The notes under the pieces are model-generated. The model was given only the letters and a program-made list of their open reading frames with translations, searched no databases and had not been told where the DNA came from. Made by a program: the position numbers and the translations under genes. A DNA stretch of 64,000 nt from Ignelater luminosus (taxonomy: Eukaryota; Arthropoda; Insecta; Coleoptera; Elateridae): the NCBI GenBank assembly GCA_011009095.1, contig VTPC01089655.1, positions 16,597-80,596 on the forward strand, in the 5' to 3' direction. This document shows positions 24,061 to 35,085 of the stretch, piece by piece. Positions within the stretch are counted from its first letter, which is position 1. Every line of letters starts with the position of its first letter.

Positions 24061-26244
24061 ATTGCTAAACCGTAAATGTTAATAAACTTCATTCGGTCAC
24101 ATTTACTGCGTATGTATGTATATCTGGTGCAGTTGTTTATTTGTTTATTGATGTTTATTTGTGTTTATATAAGTTGTCCGACAGTGTGACCTGGACTGCT
24201 GTAACCTGTTTTTATATTTTCTTTTCTACAGTATGCCAATATCTATATTAACTCATTTCGATCTTTTATTGGGTTATGAGCATAGATATTAGGCATTACA
24301 GGAGTCAGCTGTCCCGGAATCCAGTGGCGTCGACATTCTTTTACGGATTCATTATTTTAAGTTCACATCGTAAAATAAGTATCTACTTAGAGTGCAGTAC
24401 AATCTCAAATTCATTTATTTGTGTATCATTCGAACCTGTGGTTCGATCCTTGCTAGCATCTCGCCTACTGACCTAGATACGAAGATCAGCTAAGGAGTCT
24501 TCTATTCGAAACTACGCCACCGACATTCTGCTACAACTGGCATCCTCTCAATATTCAAACCCCTAAGATTACCGTATTATTATTGTCGTTTATCGCTTGC
24601 TCTAAGCTCTCTTAGCTCACGACCCGTCTTCGACTGTATAAAGGCTAGCATTGTAGATGGCATATCGATTTTATATATGGTTACACTACCAATGGGTCAC
24701 TAATCTCAGTTCTTCCCGTAACAAAGTAATAGAGTGTAGATACCATCAATGAAATTTTAAAGATTCTCAGTAACCAAGTAACCAATTTAGTTTTTTCCTT
24801 TATAATCAGCATAATTGGGTCTATTAATGAGGTCAAGTGTTGCAATAAGATGACGTTTTTGACTCTAGCTAAATTAATCTTGGTAGGATACTTTGAACTA
24901 AATGTCTATTCTCCTTCTTGTCTCAAACTTCAAGTTACCTATTAATACTATATGTATCTTGCCATTTTTATTTTTGTTCTACGTTCAACTTCTAACATGT
25001 GTCAAATTCAACCTTGACAAATTTCTAAGTATTTCTTGAAATGGTTTCAGTAGACACCAACAAGGTGCAAAAAGCGTGTGCATCAGTCTGATTATACAGA
25101 CGTACCTTGAAGCAAAACTTGCACCTACAAATGGGTTTGTTGGCTCTACCACATGACGTATCTCTGTGGGGCTGATTAAAAATAGATCTAGCGGTTTTTG
25201 CTATTTACAAACAAAAGTCACCTTTTGGTAGTTCTTGTTTTTAAAGGTTTAAGTAACAGAGGCGATTTTATTGCCGTTACTGTCTTCAAAACAGTCTTTT
25301 GCAACGCCGTCGTGTACAAACAACAATTTTTGCTAATTAACTAAATTTTAATGAAGCAGATAGTAGAGATGCGAGTAGCTGAAACAACCTTTAGAAAAAC
25401 TAATAAAACAGCAGAGACACCAAGCGTAATAAGTACTAGTACAGTTTGCAAATCGAGGAATAAATGTTTTTAGGGACTGCTTCAGTAACACCAGGTTAAA
25501 TGCCAGCGAATTAGCAATAACTTTCTGTTAGTTCAACTTTCTGTAGAATAAAGCTTTTTGGCCTCCAATTATATCGACTGCACCTCATTCTGTAATTGAA
25601 AGGCAGAAAGAAGCACGATGGTACTAAGAACGGGAAATAGAATTTCATGGCGAAATCCAATTTGTTTGTGGGCCAACAATAGACGTAAAAGTGTCTGCCG
25701 TTTGGTTACGGTTTGAGAAGATGTAACATTTGAAAGTAGATTTCTGTTAGTATTCCTAGAAGGAAACATGGACTATATTTGCAATTGGCTTGAAACTTGT
25801 TAAATTACTCCATATCCAGGAACTAGGAGAACCTACCTTTTAGAAACCACCTAACTGCATATTTCAGCTGTTCTTTTATGAAGTCAATGTCACCGTTTTT
25901 TCGTGGGCTTTCACTTATGTACTGAACATGTATGGGGATAATGGGAAGAAAGTTGGGCCGACTACCTGTTTCGCTGATATATCTACAGTACTTCCAAAAA
26001 GAATTTTAGATTGCTTGGGACATCATATAGTAGAGCAAGCCTTGCAGAGGTATTAAGACTCAATAGAATTTTAGAAGTATAAACTTTTTAAACCTTCACG
26101 AAATTTTAATCATCTACTGCTCTGCACACATCCAGTTTAGTATTATCAAAAAGTTCTACAAAGTATTTTAGCTTACTAAGGACTTTATTAGGATCGCAGT
26201 TTGCTTTGTTTTCTAAAATGCTATTTTACATTTATTCTTAATGC

Positions 26245-26515
26245 TTATAGTAAACGTCGACGTGTACAACATCTGATCCTTTTCGGTATTAAAATTCTTA
26301 TGTCCTCATTAAGCCAAAACACGCTGTTTAAAAAGATAGTGATTTCACTGTGTTTTTCATTTTCAATGCCAAAGAATCTATAGTCAAGCACGTTTAAACT
26401 GCGTTTCCCCATTTTATCCAGTAGTAGGAAGCCTGCAAGCTGGTCGTTGTCATTAAAAGACGGAACCTTCAAATAGATCAGGGCTTGGGATACAACGTCT
26501 TCTAGCTAATTTAAT
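26245..26515 (-). pseudogene. THAP9 / P-element-like transposase fragment
   Basis: The minus-strand frame reads VVSQALIYLKVPSFNDND, then a hydrophobic LLLDKM block and SLNVLDYRFFG. This pattern resembles the segment of THAP9/P-type transposases in which VADAIEYLKVPxF is followed by FI.L.DKLFD.LNSR. Only this segment is convincing; neighbouring minus-strand sequence (25000-28000) is too broken to place. An AG dinucleotide just upstream (TTAAATTAG) could be an old splice acceptor. Based on remembered family pattern, not a search. Confidence 0.4.
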
Positions 26516-29500
26516 AAAATAAAGCAATAAGTTAATATTTAATTCTTGCAGCTGGAGACTGTAACAATAATTTACAGGCACCACTCAGTCAGAACAGCCC
26601 TATTTGATCTGCAGTTGTGCTGAAAGATGAGAGGCTCAAGCTTATATTTTTCAAGAGAAAATAGACTACTTTAGCCTATAATGTCAAGTAGTTAGGAAGT
26701 CAAAAAAGACTTGTCCATTGCCATCTTTGCAGACAGATAGGCATTAATATGAAAGCGTTTCCAAAAACCTTTAGTTCTGCTCTGGGAATTGCTCACCCAA
26801 AACAGTGTTGTGGTAGTGTGCAGGACTCTTCATCTCAGTGGTTATTTCAGCAACTAGCTGAGTTGAACTTTTACTTTTACTAATTAGCTGAGATTTGAAC
26901 TGGCGTGAAGTCTTCGATTAATTGTTAATTAGCGAAAACTACAAAAACTGGCTTTGCAAAATTTATTGTCAAAGGTTTGATTTCTACATTTCTGAATCTA
27001 GAAAAATGGCATTTGGATGAGAGATTTTTAAGAGTTGGCAATCCTGCTCAAAAAGGACCGTGTCCATCGATAAAAAATATAGTAATTTCAACAAGGTAAT
27101 TAACTTATGGAGAGCTCCATCACCCATGGTCAGTTCAACAAATATTTGACCAAGGTGGGACTGTTTGGGATAAATAAGATTCCAAGCAGGAAACTTTTGT
27201 TTATATTCTCTACAACTACTCTGTTTTGATGAATATTAGATCTAGAACGCTACAATCTCTACCGAAAGACGTCATGTCAAAAAATATTAAAGTATATGTT
27301 TATACTTATAAGTATCAGTTTTGTAGCCAAAGTAACAACTGTTACGGGAGGTAGAAAGCTTAAGTATTGTATTGCGAGTCTTGCATATCCAACAAGAATA
27401 ACAGAAATTTTAATAGTGCAAACAGGTTTTCTGGCAATTGTCTAAGATCTACCCCAGGGCAACAGAAACTCAGAAGTATGCAAGTAGTGTGCTTTAGAAG
27501 CTTATAACGGAAATTAATTTTGGAAATGGAAATTCTAGAGTTCAGATCATACAGGCTGTTGATGGGTTGTATCACAATTAATTACTAAGCTGACTATTTA
27601 ATAGCAGTCCACTCAATTTTGTGCTATCATTAGTAAATATTATTTTTCACAAAGTAACATGCCCATAAACAGTAATAATCCTTTTCGTTTATGGTTATAG
27701 CGTTGAGTATTAAACATCTTTCGTTAAAAGGTTTATTGTGATTAATAAAACGGGGCTCGTTCCTTTAATATTATTGTATGCGATAAAATTTATTTCGTAT
27801 TAGCAAGAGGTGTTTCCTGATAAATTGCTGAAAGCAATCCCCAAGATACCTGCTTTGTTGCATCTAAACGTGTGAGATAATCTGTATAGTAAATTACACT
27901 AAAGGTCGATACGCTCAATTACTGATTTGTACCAGCCTTGTTAAATGTTCCTTTCTACAATTTTGAAAGCCACTGGCTTCAAGCACGAACGTTTTTCAAC
28001 TGCATATTTTAATTTATTTTAATCTGATGTGTTAGCATACATAAACTTTAAAATATGAGCGTTTTATGGTATTACATACCTTCCTTTTTATAACAACAAA
28101 AAGATACAATTTTTCTTTTGGTTCCAGGGGGTAATTTCCGTTCTACCGCAGTATACCCTTGCCATATTTCACAACTATAATGGAAAATTATTAAAACTAA
28201 CGCATAAATTTACTAAACGCTCTCTCAACTCCCGCCTTAAAACTATTTTATTATAACCAAAAGAACCCTCTCTTAAACTACATACCACTTTCAGACACGG
28301 AAGGTTAATTCTAGAAAATTTTATAACATTTTTATTGCCTCTTCTGTTATTTATTTATTTGTTCGTGTGTTTTCTAGGTGGTCGTCCTAAAATTTGTTTC
28401 TGGCAGTTGTTTTTGTTTGAAGAAACAAAACAGACTAGAGTTTTTGCAAGGGCTTTACCAACTTGAAAATTAATTGCTAGTGTAACAGTCTGAAAATTTA
28501 AGACTAAAGTTTTAATAACAAGGAAAAATGGACACAAAGCTCTTTAAATATGTATCAGGGAAGTTTTGGATTTATTAGGGACCTCTATCTTATAATGTAA
28601 AAAGTATATCGAGAGAAAAAAACTGGATTTAACTTTTTAAAATAACATGAGCACGGGTTAAATATAGTTGGAAAGTTTGATTTATTGCAATCCTTCGTAA
28701 TATTTTAGTAAACGAAGATATTGCACGAGGTGAAATATACGCTTTTGAGAATTTATTTCTACTTGTAAATTCAGATGTGGAAAAAGGTGAAAATTAAGAA
28801 AAAAAACATACATGGAGTCTGTAAGTAAATTACATACTTTTCAAGTGATGTGCAGAAAATAAGAATGAAAAACGCAGCATATTTTCAGCTTGTATGCTTT
28901 CTGAAGCTTTCAGAATTTATGACACTAGAACTAGAGAAACTTTAAAACATGAAAAATGTAAATAGGAAATTCAGAACGAAAAGCTCGCCGTGATTTAAGG
29001 ATGTTTACCGTATGAATAAATCAATAACGAAGTCTAGTCTGCTTTTAATGATTTTTAACGTATAGTAAGACATTTCATAATTCTTTTTTTTTGTTTTCAG
29101 TTTCAGGATGTTTTATGGGGAAATATATCAAAATCTTTTTGTGTCATTTCTACTTTTAGGCCACCTTTGAAATAATAAAATTCAACAACTGAAAAGTTAA
29201 AAGGGGTTGAGATATTTGACGGACGTACTTAAGGCTTCCGATAAAGCAACTATAGAATGGAAAAAATATACAAGTTAGTTCTTCCTTTTCCCTTGTGAAA
29301 TACAAAACCGGAGGTATATATTTATTTTTCAATATAATTTGTTCTGTTGAATTCGGTTTTATGTTTTGCAAGAATAGTTTGATAAAAAAAGCAAACCAAG
29401 GATTTCATTATGTTGCAGAGCCAGAAAAACTATACCTAATGCTAATTTATTTCGTAAATTACTGTGAAGGTTGCCCACTCATGCATAAACGTTGTCATGA

Positions 29501-29689
29501 GGTGTTATGATCGATCCTGCTTAGTTAGTTTTGACGTCTAAAACTACATGATTGGTGGCATATGCAGTGTTTCAACAAAAACTCGACCTCCAAGAATTGT
29601 CGGTTAGTTTTCGGGAAAGTGAACTCTAAATTTTCAAATTAGGAAAATTAAATTATCTTGTTCAACCGTTTTTCATCCAAGGCAGCCTC
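26516..29689. other. AT-rich non-coding DNA
   Basis: Nothing identifiable; it may contain further unrecognisable remains of the THAP9-like element. Confidence 0.4.
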
Positions 29690-29895
29690 TTAGAAAACAA
29701 ACTGGCTTTACCATAAGACCCTTGCATTATGATGTTCGCGTAGGACAGTTTTTTGATGAATGTTTTTCAAAGCGTCGAATTGGTAGAAAATAATCGTATA
29801 AAATGGTCAGCTGGAGCACCTGATATACATTGTTTAGACTTTTTTTTGAGGACACCTAAAGTTAAAAGTTTACACCACCCAGCCTGGAAATCTAG
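29690..29895 (+). pseudogene. DDE transposase fragment (IS630/Tc1-mariner type), C-terminal part
   Basis: Forward reading gives HYDVRVGQFFDECFSKRRIG followed, after a frame change near 29795, by IKWSAGAPDIHCLDFFL. This matches the common pattern vR.yLde.Fp.RWIGR.G...W.arSPDLtPlDfFLWG seen near the end of many insect transposases. The LDFFL Asp is retained, but the terminal WG is lost and there are stops. Fragment only. Confidence 0.6.
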
Positions 29896-30659
29896 AAACT
29901 GTATTATTTTACATATAGAAGTTTAGTAGAGGTCATTTTGAGCAACTTAAAGTTTTTTATTTTTCTTAACTTTCTTAGTCGGAGAATCAAGAATCTTATA
30001 AATAATGAGTCTCCGTGCTATTTAAAATTTTCAAGAACGTTGTTGTCCTAGAACGCACGGGGTTAAAACCTGAGATTTGAATTTTCTGAAAACGCATTTA
30101 GTCGTGAGATTTTCGGTAGATCAAGTTTTAATTGAAGCATCGTGGTTTAGTTATGTAAGTTATTATTGTTATCAATTTTCTCTCCTCAAAAGAAACCGGA
30201 ATCATGTATTTGTGGACTGATTGTGACTTTTGCCTATCAATTGGATTCTTCTCATTTTGAAAGTCAATTCGTCATAGTACTCATGTGAAGCCACATTTAT
30301 AACATGTGATCATAGAAGACACGATTAGAATCCAAAAATATTAAGCACAAACTATCTTTATTTGACACCGTCCTAGTCTTGTTTCTATAGTTCGTTTCAG
30401 ATGTCTAGGCAGTAACAAACCATAACTTCTATAGTAATGAGGACAAAAGAAGGTTTCTTTAACAAAAGATAATCAGCATGGAAACCTGGATTTACTTAAC
30501 CTGAAACAAAATAGTAAAAGCAGCACAAAATAGTAGTTTGTACTAAATAGTCATCTATAATTAATATGAAAAAAAGCATAAATAGCCTTACTGTAGAAAG
30601 CTTGTAAGCGTAAAACTTTGCAATTATTTATTGCCGTAAAAACAAAGTTGGCCAAGTTG
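29896..30659. other. AT-rich non-coding DNA
   Basis: Nothing identifiable. Confidence 0.4.
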
Positions 30660-33160
30660 GGTTTTAGAGAAGAACTGTGTTGTTTCTGACACACCTTTTT
30701 ATTTCGTCGTTTGGTACTCTATCCAATAGCTTTTTCCTTGTATCATCCGTGGTACCTTCATTTCGCTGGTGTTTCGTTTGTGTCCTTGTTTCTATCTTGT
30801 CTGGCCTGGTCTCTGCAACGTATGTTAGTACTGGTCTTACTGCAGATTTGTATATTCTAGCTTTAGTTTCACTTGTTATTTCTATATTTATTCCTCCATG
30901 TTAGATCTTTCAGACATCTTGATATTCGTGATGCTTTAATTATCCGTGTGTTGACTGCTTTGCTTAAGTTTTTGTCGTTTCTGATTTCGGTGCCTAAGTA
31001 ATTAAATATGGATACCTCTTCTATGATTTGTGCTTCTATTTCTAATTTGCATCTGATCGTTTTTTTAGAAGCTATCGTTATGCATTTTCTTTTGTCTGTA
31101 TTTATTGGCATATTATATTTTCTTGCAGTTATATTGAATTGTTAAAATAGCCTTTGTAAGTCATCTTACGTATAAGCTAGAATAACACCATCGTCTACCG
31201 AGCATATTACATTTACATAGGTATTTGTCATTTCACACCCTAGATGTTTTGGTAGGCCGTCTATTATTTCATTCACTACAATATTAAATAGAAATGGACT
31301 TAGTGAGTCTCCTTGTCTATGCCTGTCATGATTTTTATTTCTTTAGATGATTCTCCATCGATCTTTACGTTAGTGTTGCAGTTTAAACTGTTGATAATTT
31401 TAATAAATTCTCTAGGCAATCCTTTGTTCTCGATTATAGCCGTTACATCTTCTAGTCGAATTCTGTCAAATGATATTGTCAGACCTGTGAAACATATATA
31501 CAGGGCGTTACTTAATGTTATGTACTATGTACTCACCTTTTAATAGGTGATTCTTGGGCCAATTTTAAGTCTAAAAGTTCATATAAATGTATGTCCTAAA
31601 ATGCTTGGTTTTCGATATACAGGGTGTTAAAGTTTTTATTTTTTTTTCGGTTTTGTCAAAACACTAGATAATAATAAGCGTTCATTAAAAAAGAGAATTA
31701 AAACCTACGGACAAAGCTAACTTAATTTTATGTAAACAGTCTTCGCTTACGAACAAGTTGCAGATATCCATGTAATGAGTAATCTCGGTAATATTTAAAT
31801 TCTTTTCTTTAAAATGGTAAGCTATACAAAAAAGACTGAAAGAGGCCTTTTTTGTTTATAATAGAATGGCAATTATTAATAAAATATCACTTTTAAAAAA
31901 ATCAGTGGCGTAACATTTTTTCGTTAAAATTGTATCGAAACGTAGCCATACCTATGCCACTGGTTAAATAAAAAAAAACTGTTTTAAGTCAAAAAGTGTG
32001 TTTTTATACTATAACAATCTATACTAATATCTCAAACAGTTTTCGAAATTTTTGAGAAAACCGAAAAAGAAATAAAAACTTCAACACACTGTATATCGAA
32101 AACCAAGCATTTTGGGACATACATTTATACGACCTTTTCGACTTAGAATTAGCCCAAGAATTACCCATTAAAATAAGTACATAACATCTAGTAACACCCT
32201 GTATAATGGTATATTATACTCTAAAGATTTTTCTGTAAATTGTCTTACAATAAATATTGCATCTGTTGTAGATCTGTTTTATCTGAACCCTTGTTGTTCT
32301 TTTAATGGTAATGGTAAAATGAGTTTTCTTTGAATGATTTTTGTAAATAATCTGAGAATGCTATCCAATAGGGTAATACCTCTGTAGTTTTCTGATTTCT
32401 TTTTCTCTCCTTTTTAAAAAAAAATTGGGATATTGTCCTAGTGTCGATTATTCGTGGGAATAATTCATGCATTCATTACTACCATATTTAAGTAATATCT
32501 CATTTGTTATTTGATCTGAACTTGCAACTTTTCTATTTTTCAATGTCTATCGCTTCAGCTACTTCTTCTTGACTTCTAATTATTTCTTCTTCGTCATGAT
32601 TACTTAGTTCTTCTAAACTGTCTATTTTTTGTGTTTGTGCTTGGCTATATAAGTGGCTTTTTGAAAAAAGTAGTTCATTGATCTAAAGATATCTTGTTTG
32701 TTTTAATGGTGTCTTTAACTTCCATCTTGTTGTTTCTTGTGTGGTCCAAATTTTCTATTGTCCTTCATATAGATCACGTTCTAATTAGAATATAGCTCTC
32801 CAGTATTCTTGTCTCATTTGTCTTATTTTGCATTAGCTAAGTTTCGTTGTTGGGTATATTATTAGTTCCAGTTTTCGAGAATCTTGTTTTTTTATAAGCT
32901 TCGAGTATGCTTTTTTTCTATGGTTATCTTTTTTCTTCAAGAGTGAACCAAGGTATTTTATTTTTGTGATGTATGTTTACTTTCCCGTATCCTATTGCTT
33001 CTTCACTCGCATCTAAAATGTTTTTTGCCAATGCTTCCCATTGTTCGTCAATTGTTATATGATTTTGATCACCTCGTTGCAGTTATTCTTTTAGTCAGTT
33101 CTGGTACAGAATTTCCAGAGGTGTTGTTTGTAATATTTCAGCGCAGTGTGTGCCCGAATT
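30660..33160 (-). pseudogene. Antisense LINE reverse transcriptase, split by a MITE
   Basis: Read on the minus strand from 33160 downwards: a linker with ALAKNILDASEEAIGYG (about 33050) and NKIPWFT; then ITLLDSILRLFTKIIQRKL and EQQGFR.NRSTTDAIFIVRQ (about 32400-32250); the MITE; then SFDRIRLEDVTAIIENKGLP (about 31470-31410); a damaged active-site region with VDDGVILA (about 31190); then the segment KKTIRCKLEIEAQ and FNYLGTEI (31111-30869), and RPVLTYVAETRPDK-like sequence to about 30700. These are the expected landmarks of a non-LTR retrotransposon in the right order. Many stops and frame changes; clade not assigned. Confidence 0.85.
31499..32203. mobile_element. 705-bp fold-back MITE nested in the LINE
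   Basis: Starts TACAGGGCGTTAC and ends, read on the other strand, TACAGGGTGTTAC. Inverted arms run about 165 bases (31499-31665 and 32042-32203), sharing TTCTTGGGC, AATGTATGTCC and AAAATGCTTGGTTTTCGATA. TA flanks both ends (31497-31498 and 32204-32205), consistent with a TA target site and a Tc1/mariner-type mover. The centre holds a second small palindrome, CAGTGGCGTA...TATGCCACTG (about 31900-31965). LINE reading resumes on both sides. Confidence 0.88.
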
Positions 33161-34789
33161 ACTTTGCAGATGAAGTATAAATAATGAATTTACGCCCCAA
33201 AAGTTTTCAAAAAAAACTCGAAGTTGTTATAATAATAAACACCAAGTTCAATTTTCAAAAATGTTTTCCAGGTAAAGTAATTTCTACAAGTATAAAGAAG
33301 AATGATCGACACTTACATTACAGATAAATGTCCAAGTGATTTGATGCCAATCAATTTAGTCCAATCCTGTATACAACTTTGGACGGTTGCAACATTAACA
33401 TAGCATATTTCTGTCAATATAACTTTCCAGTTTTGACTTCTCAATCATTGTTGTTCATTATTCTAGAAAATACTTACAAAAAGAATCTAAATGGTCAAGT
33501 CTGTTGAGTGTTTGGTGGTTGTTTTGTTTAGGATCGAATAGTATGTACATTGCCGCTTATTAAGATTATTTTATTTATACCTGAGTTTAAAACAACATGT
33601 AGAAATTCTTCTTATTCTGAATATTTCTGTCTTTATGCATTATTTTAAATTGTTTGGTATCAAATTTCTCTTAATAATTAGTTGCCCATAATACAATGGA
33701 TTCTAAGTTAACATACTTTTCAAAGTTCTAGTTCTTCATTATGGCAGCCTTTACCATTGCGTGCACTCTATGTTCAGATAAACTTTGAGACAAACTACTT
33801 TTGAGCATAATCAAATATAGATTTGTCTGATTGTTATACAAATTATTTTACTAATATTGTGAGTTGCATAAAGGTTAGCAACTTGGTTATAAACACATCT
33901 TTGTATATCTCGTTATAATATCATTCTCATAAACTTAGGTTATCTGGTTAAGTAATCAACAACAGTATAATGTTTAATTTCAATGGCAATTTGGTTACTC
34001 CATCAGTTTAAAAAAAAATTCAAAAACTTTTGTGACATGTTATTTGCAATGAAACTCTTCAGTTTTGTGCAATTTCGGTAGTAATTTGGAATAATTTATT
34101 CTGTGATAGGAAACTCAATTTTATAGTTTGCACATGCTTGGCTTGACTCGAGATACACATCATTAACTAAAATTATCATTACCGACAGAGGAACCAAAAA
34201 TTCTAACAGCATTGGAACCAGAGTCTTCCTTGGCCTATCAAACAAAACAATAAACGGCAATGTACCGCGCTGTTTGGATAACGCATTCAAAGAAATTTAT
34301 ATATAGCTGCCAGTGGTAAACAACTAATGCAGGCATGAATCGTCGTTGTACATTTAATTTTATTTAAATTGGAGTGCATTCGTAAAAGTAGTAGTAAATA
34401 CGTACTACAGTTCACTTACTTGCAATAATATAGAACATAGAGGCTTTTGTCTGTAATTTACTAATAAATTAAGTTTGAACTTGAGATTTGGTTATTTGTT
34501 TTGTAAACCGTTTTAGATTTTAAAATTGATTTCGAGCAAATTCAAACTTTTTGGTTTTACTTGTTCTGAATTGAACAGACTTATTTTTGGTATCATATGA
34601 GGCTTCACAAAAATATTCATGACATTACATTATGCTGAACGTATTTTTATTAAGTAGTTTGTTGGAAGTTGCAACTTGTTGCAATAAAGAAAAAATTTGC
34701 ACATTCAATTTGTTTTTTTAGATACCTAAAAGAATCTTGGAAATTTGACCGTTTTTTGACGATAACAGTTTTATTTCAATCTCAATTCC
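33161..34789. other. AT-rich non-coding DNA
   Basis: No supported gene. A minus-strand open frame at 34096-34290 was considered and rejected. Confidence 0.4.
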
Positions 34790-35085
34790 GTACCGGCGTT
34801 CTTGAGGCAGCGTTTTATACTCTATAGTCATTCTGTAGAACTTTACAATGTTTTGGATTTTTAGAACCACCGTCAAATTCATTTTTTCTTCTGGACTAAC
34901 TATGTAAGGATTAAATAACTGTTTAATAACTTCACACAGTAATAATCAAAAGGGCTAAGACCGAGAGAACGAACTAGCGAAAGATGTCGTCGTCTCCTTT
35001 ATATGGTATTGTGTGATGGTGCACCATCTTGTCAAAACCAAACGTTTCTGATATCGTTTAGCGGTACAGCAAAAACTGACTATTT
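34790..35085 (-). pseudogene. DDE transposase fragment (IS630/Tc1-mariner type)
   Basis: Minus-strand reading gives FAVPLNDIRNVWF, a stop, then QDGAPSHNT, a damaged stretch, and SLGLSPFDYY. This is the family pattern vPl...nvWFqqDGAPpHn...SPDLTPLDyyLWG containing the second catalytic Asp (QDGAP). The WG motif is lost and further stops follow. This is a separate remnant from the one at 29690, on the opposite strand. Confidence 0.6.

Larger units (their letters stand above)
21527..26240. other. Non-coding DNA
   Basis: No recognisable gene. It contains the hairpin-repeat cluster at 23584-23673 and a perfect-stem hairpin at 24037-24060, listed separately. A less AT-rich patch at about 22840-23000 gives a short open frame without family motifs. 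Confidence 0.5.

Noticed and set aside
24431..24450. GTGGTTCGATCCTTGC, like a tRNA B box
   Set aside because: No A box at the right distance and no cloverleaf in the flanks.
30677..30904. Plus-strand 75-codon hydrophobic frame
   Set aside because: It is the complement of the LINE C-terminal region, which explains the sequence better.
34096..34290. Minus-strand 64-codon frame faintly like an ISXO2/MULE transposase (RPRKTLVPMLLEFLVP...)
   Set aside because: Only a loose match to the TL-P-I-..-I-PG pattern; the catalytic Asp and the HxVNHS motif are absent.
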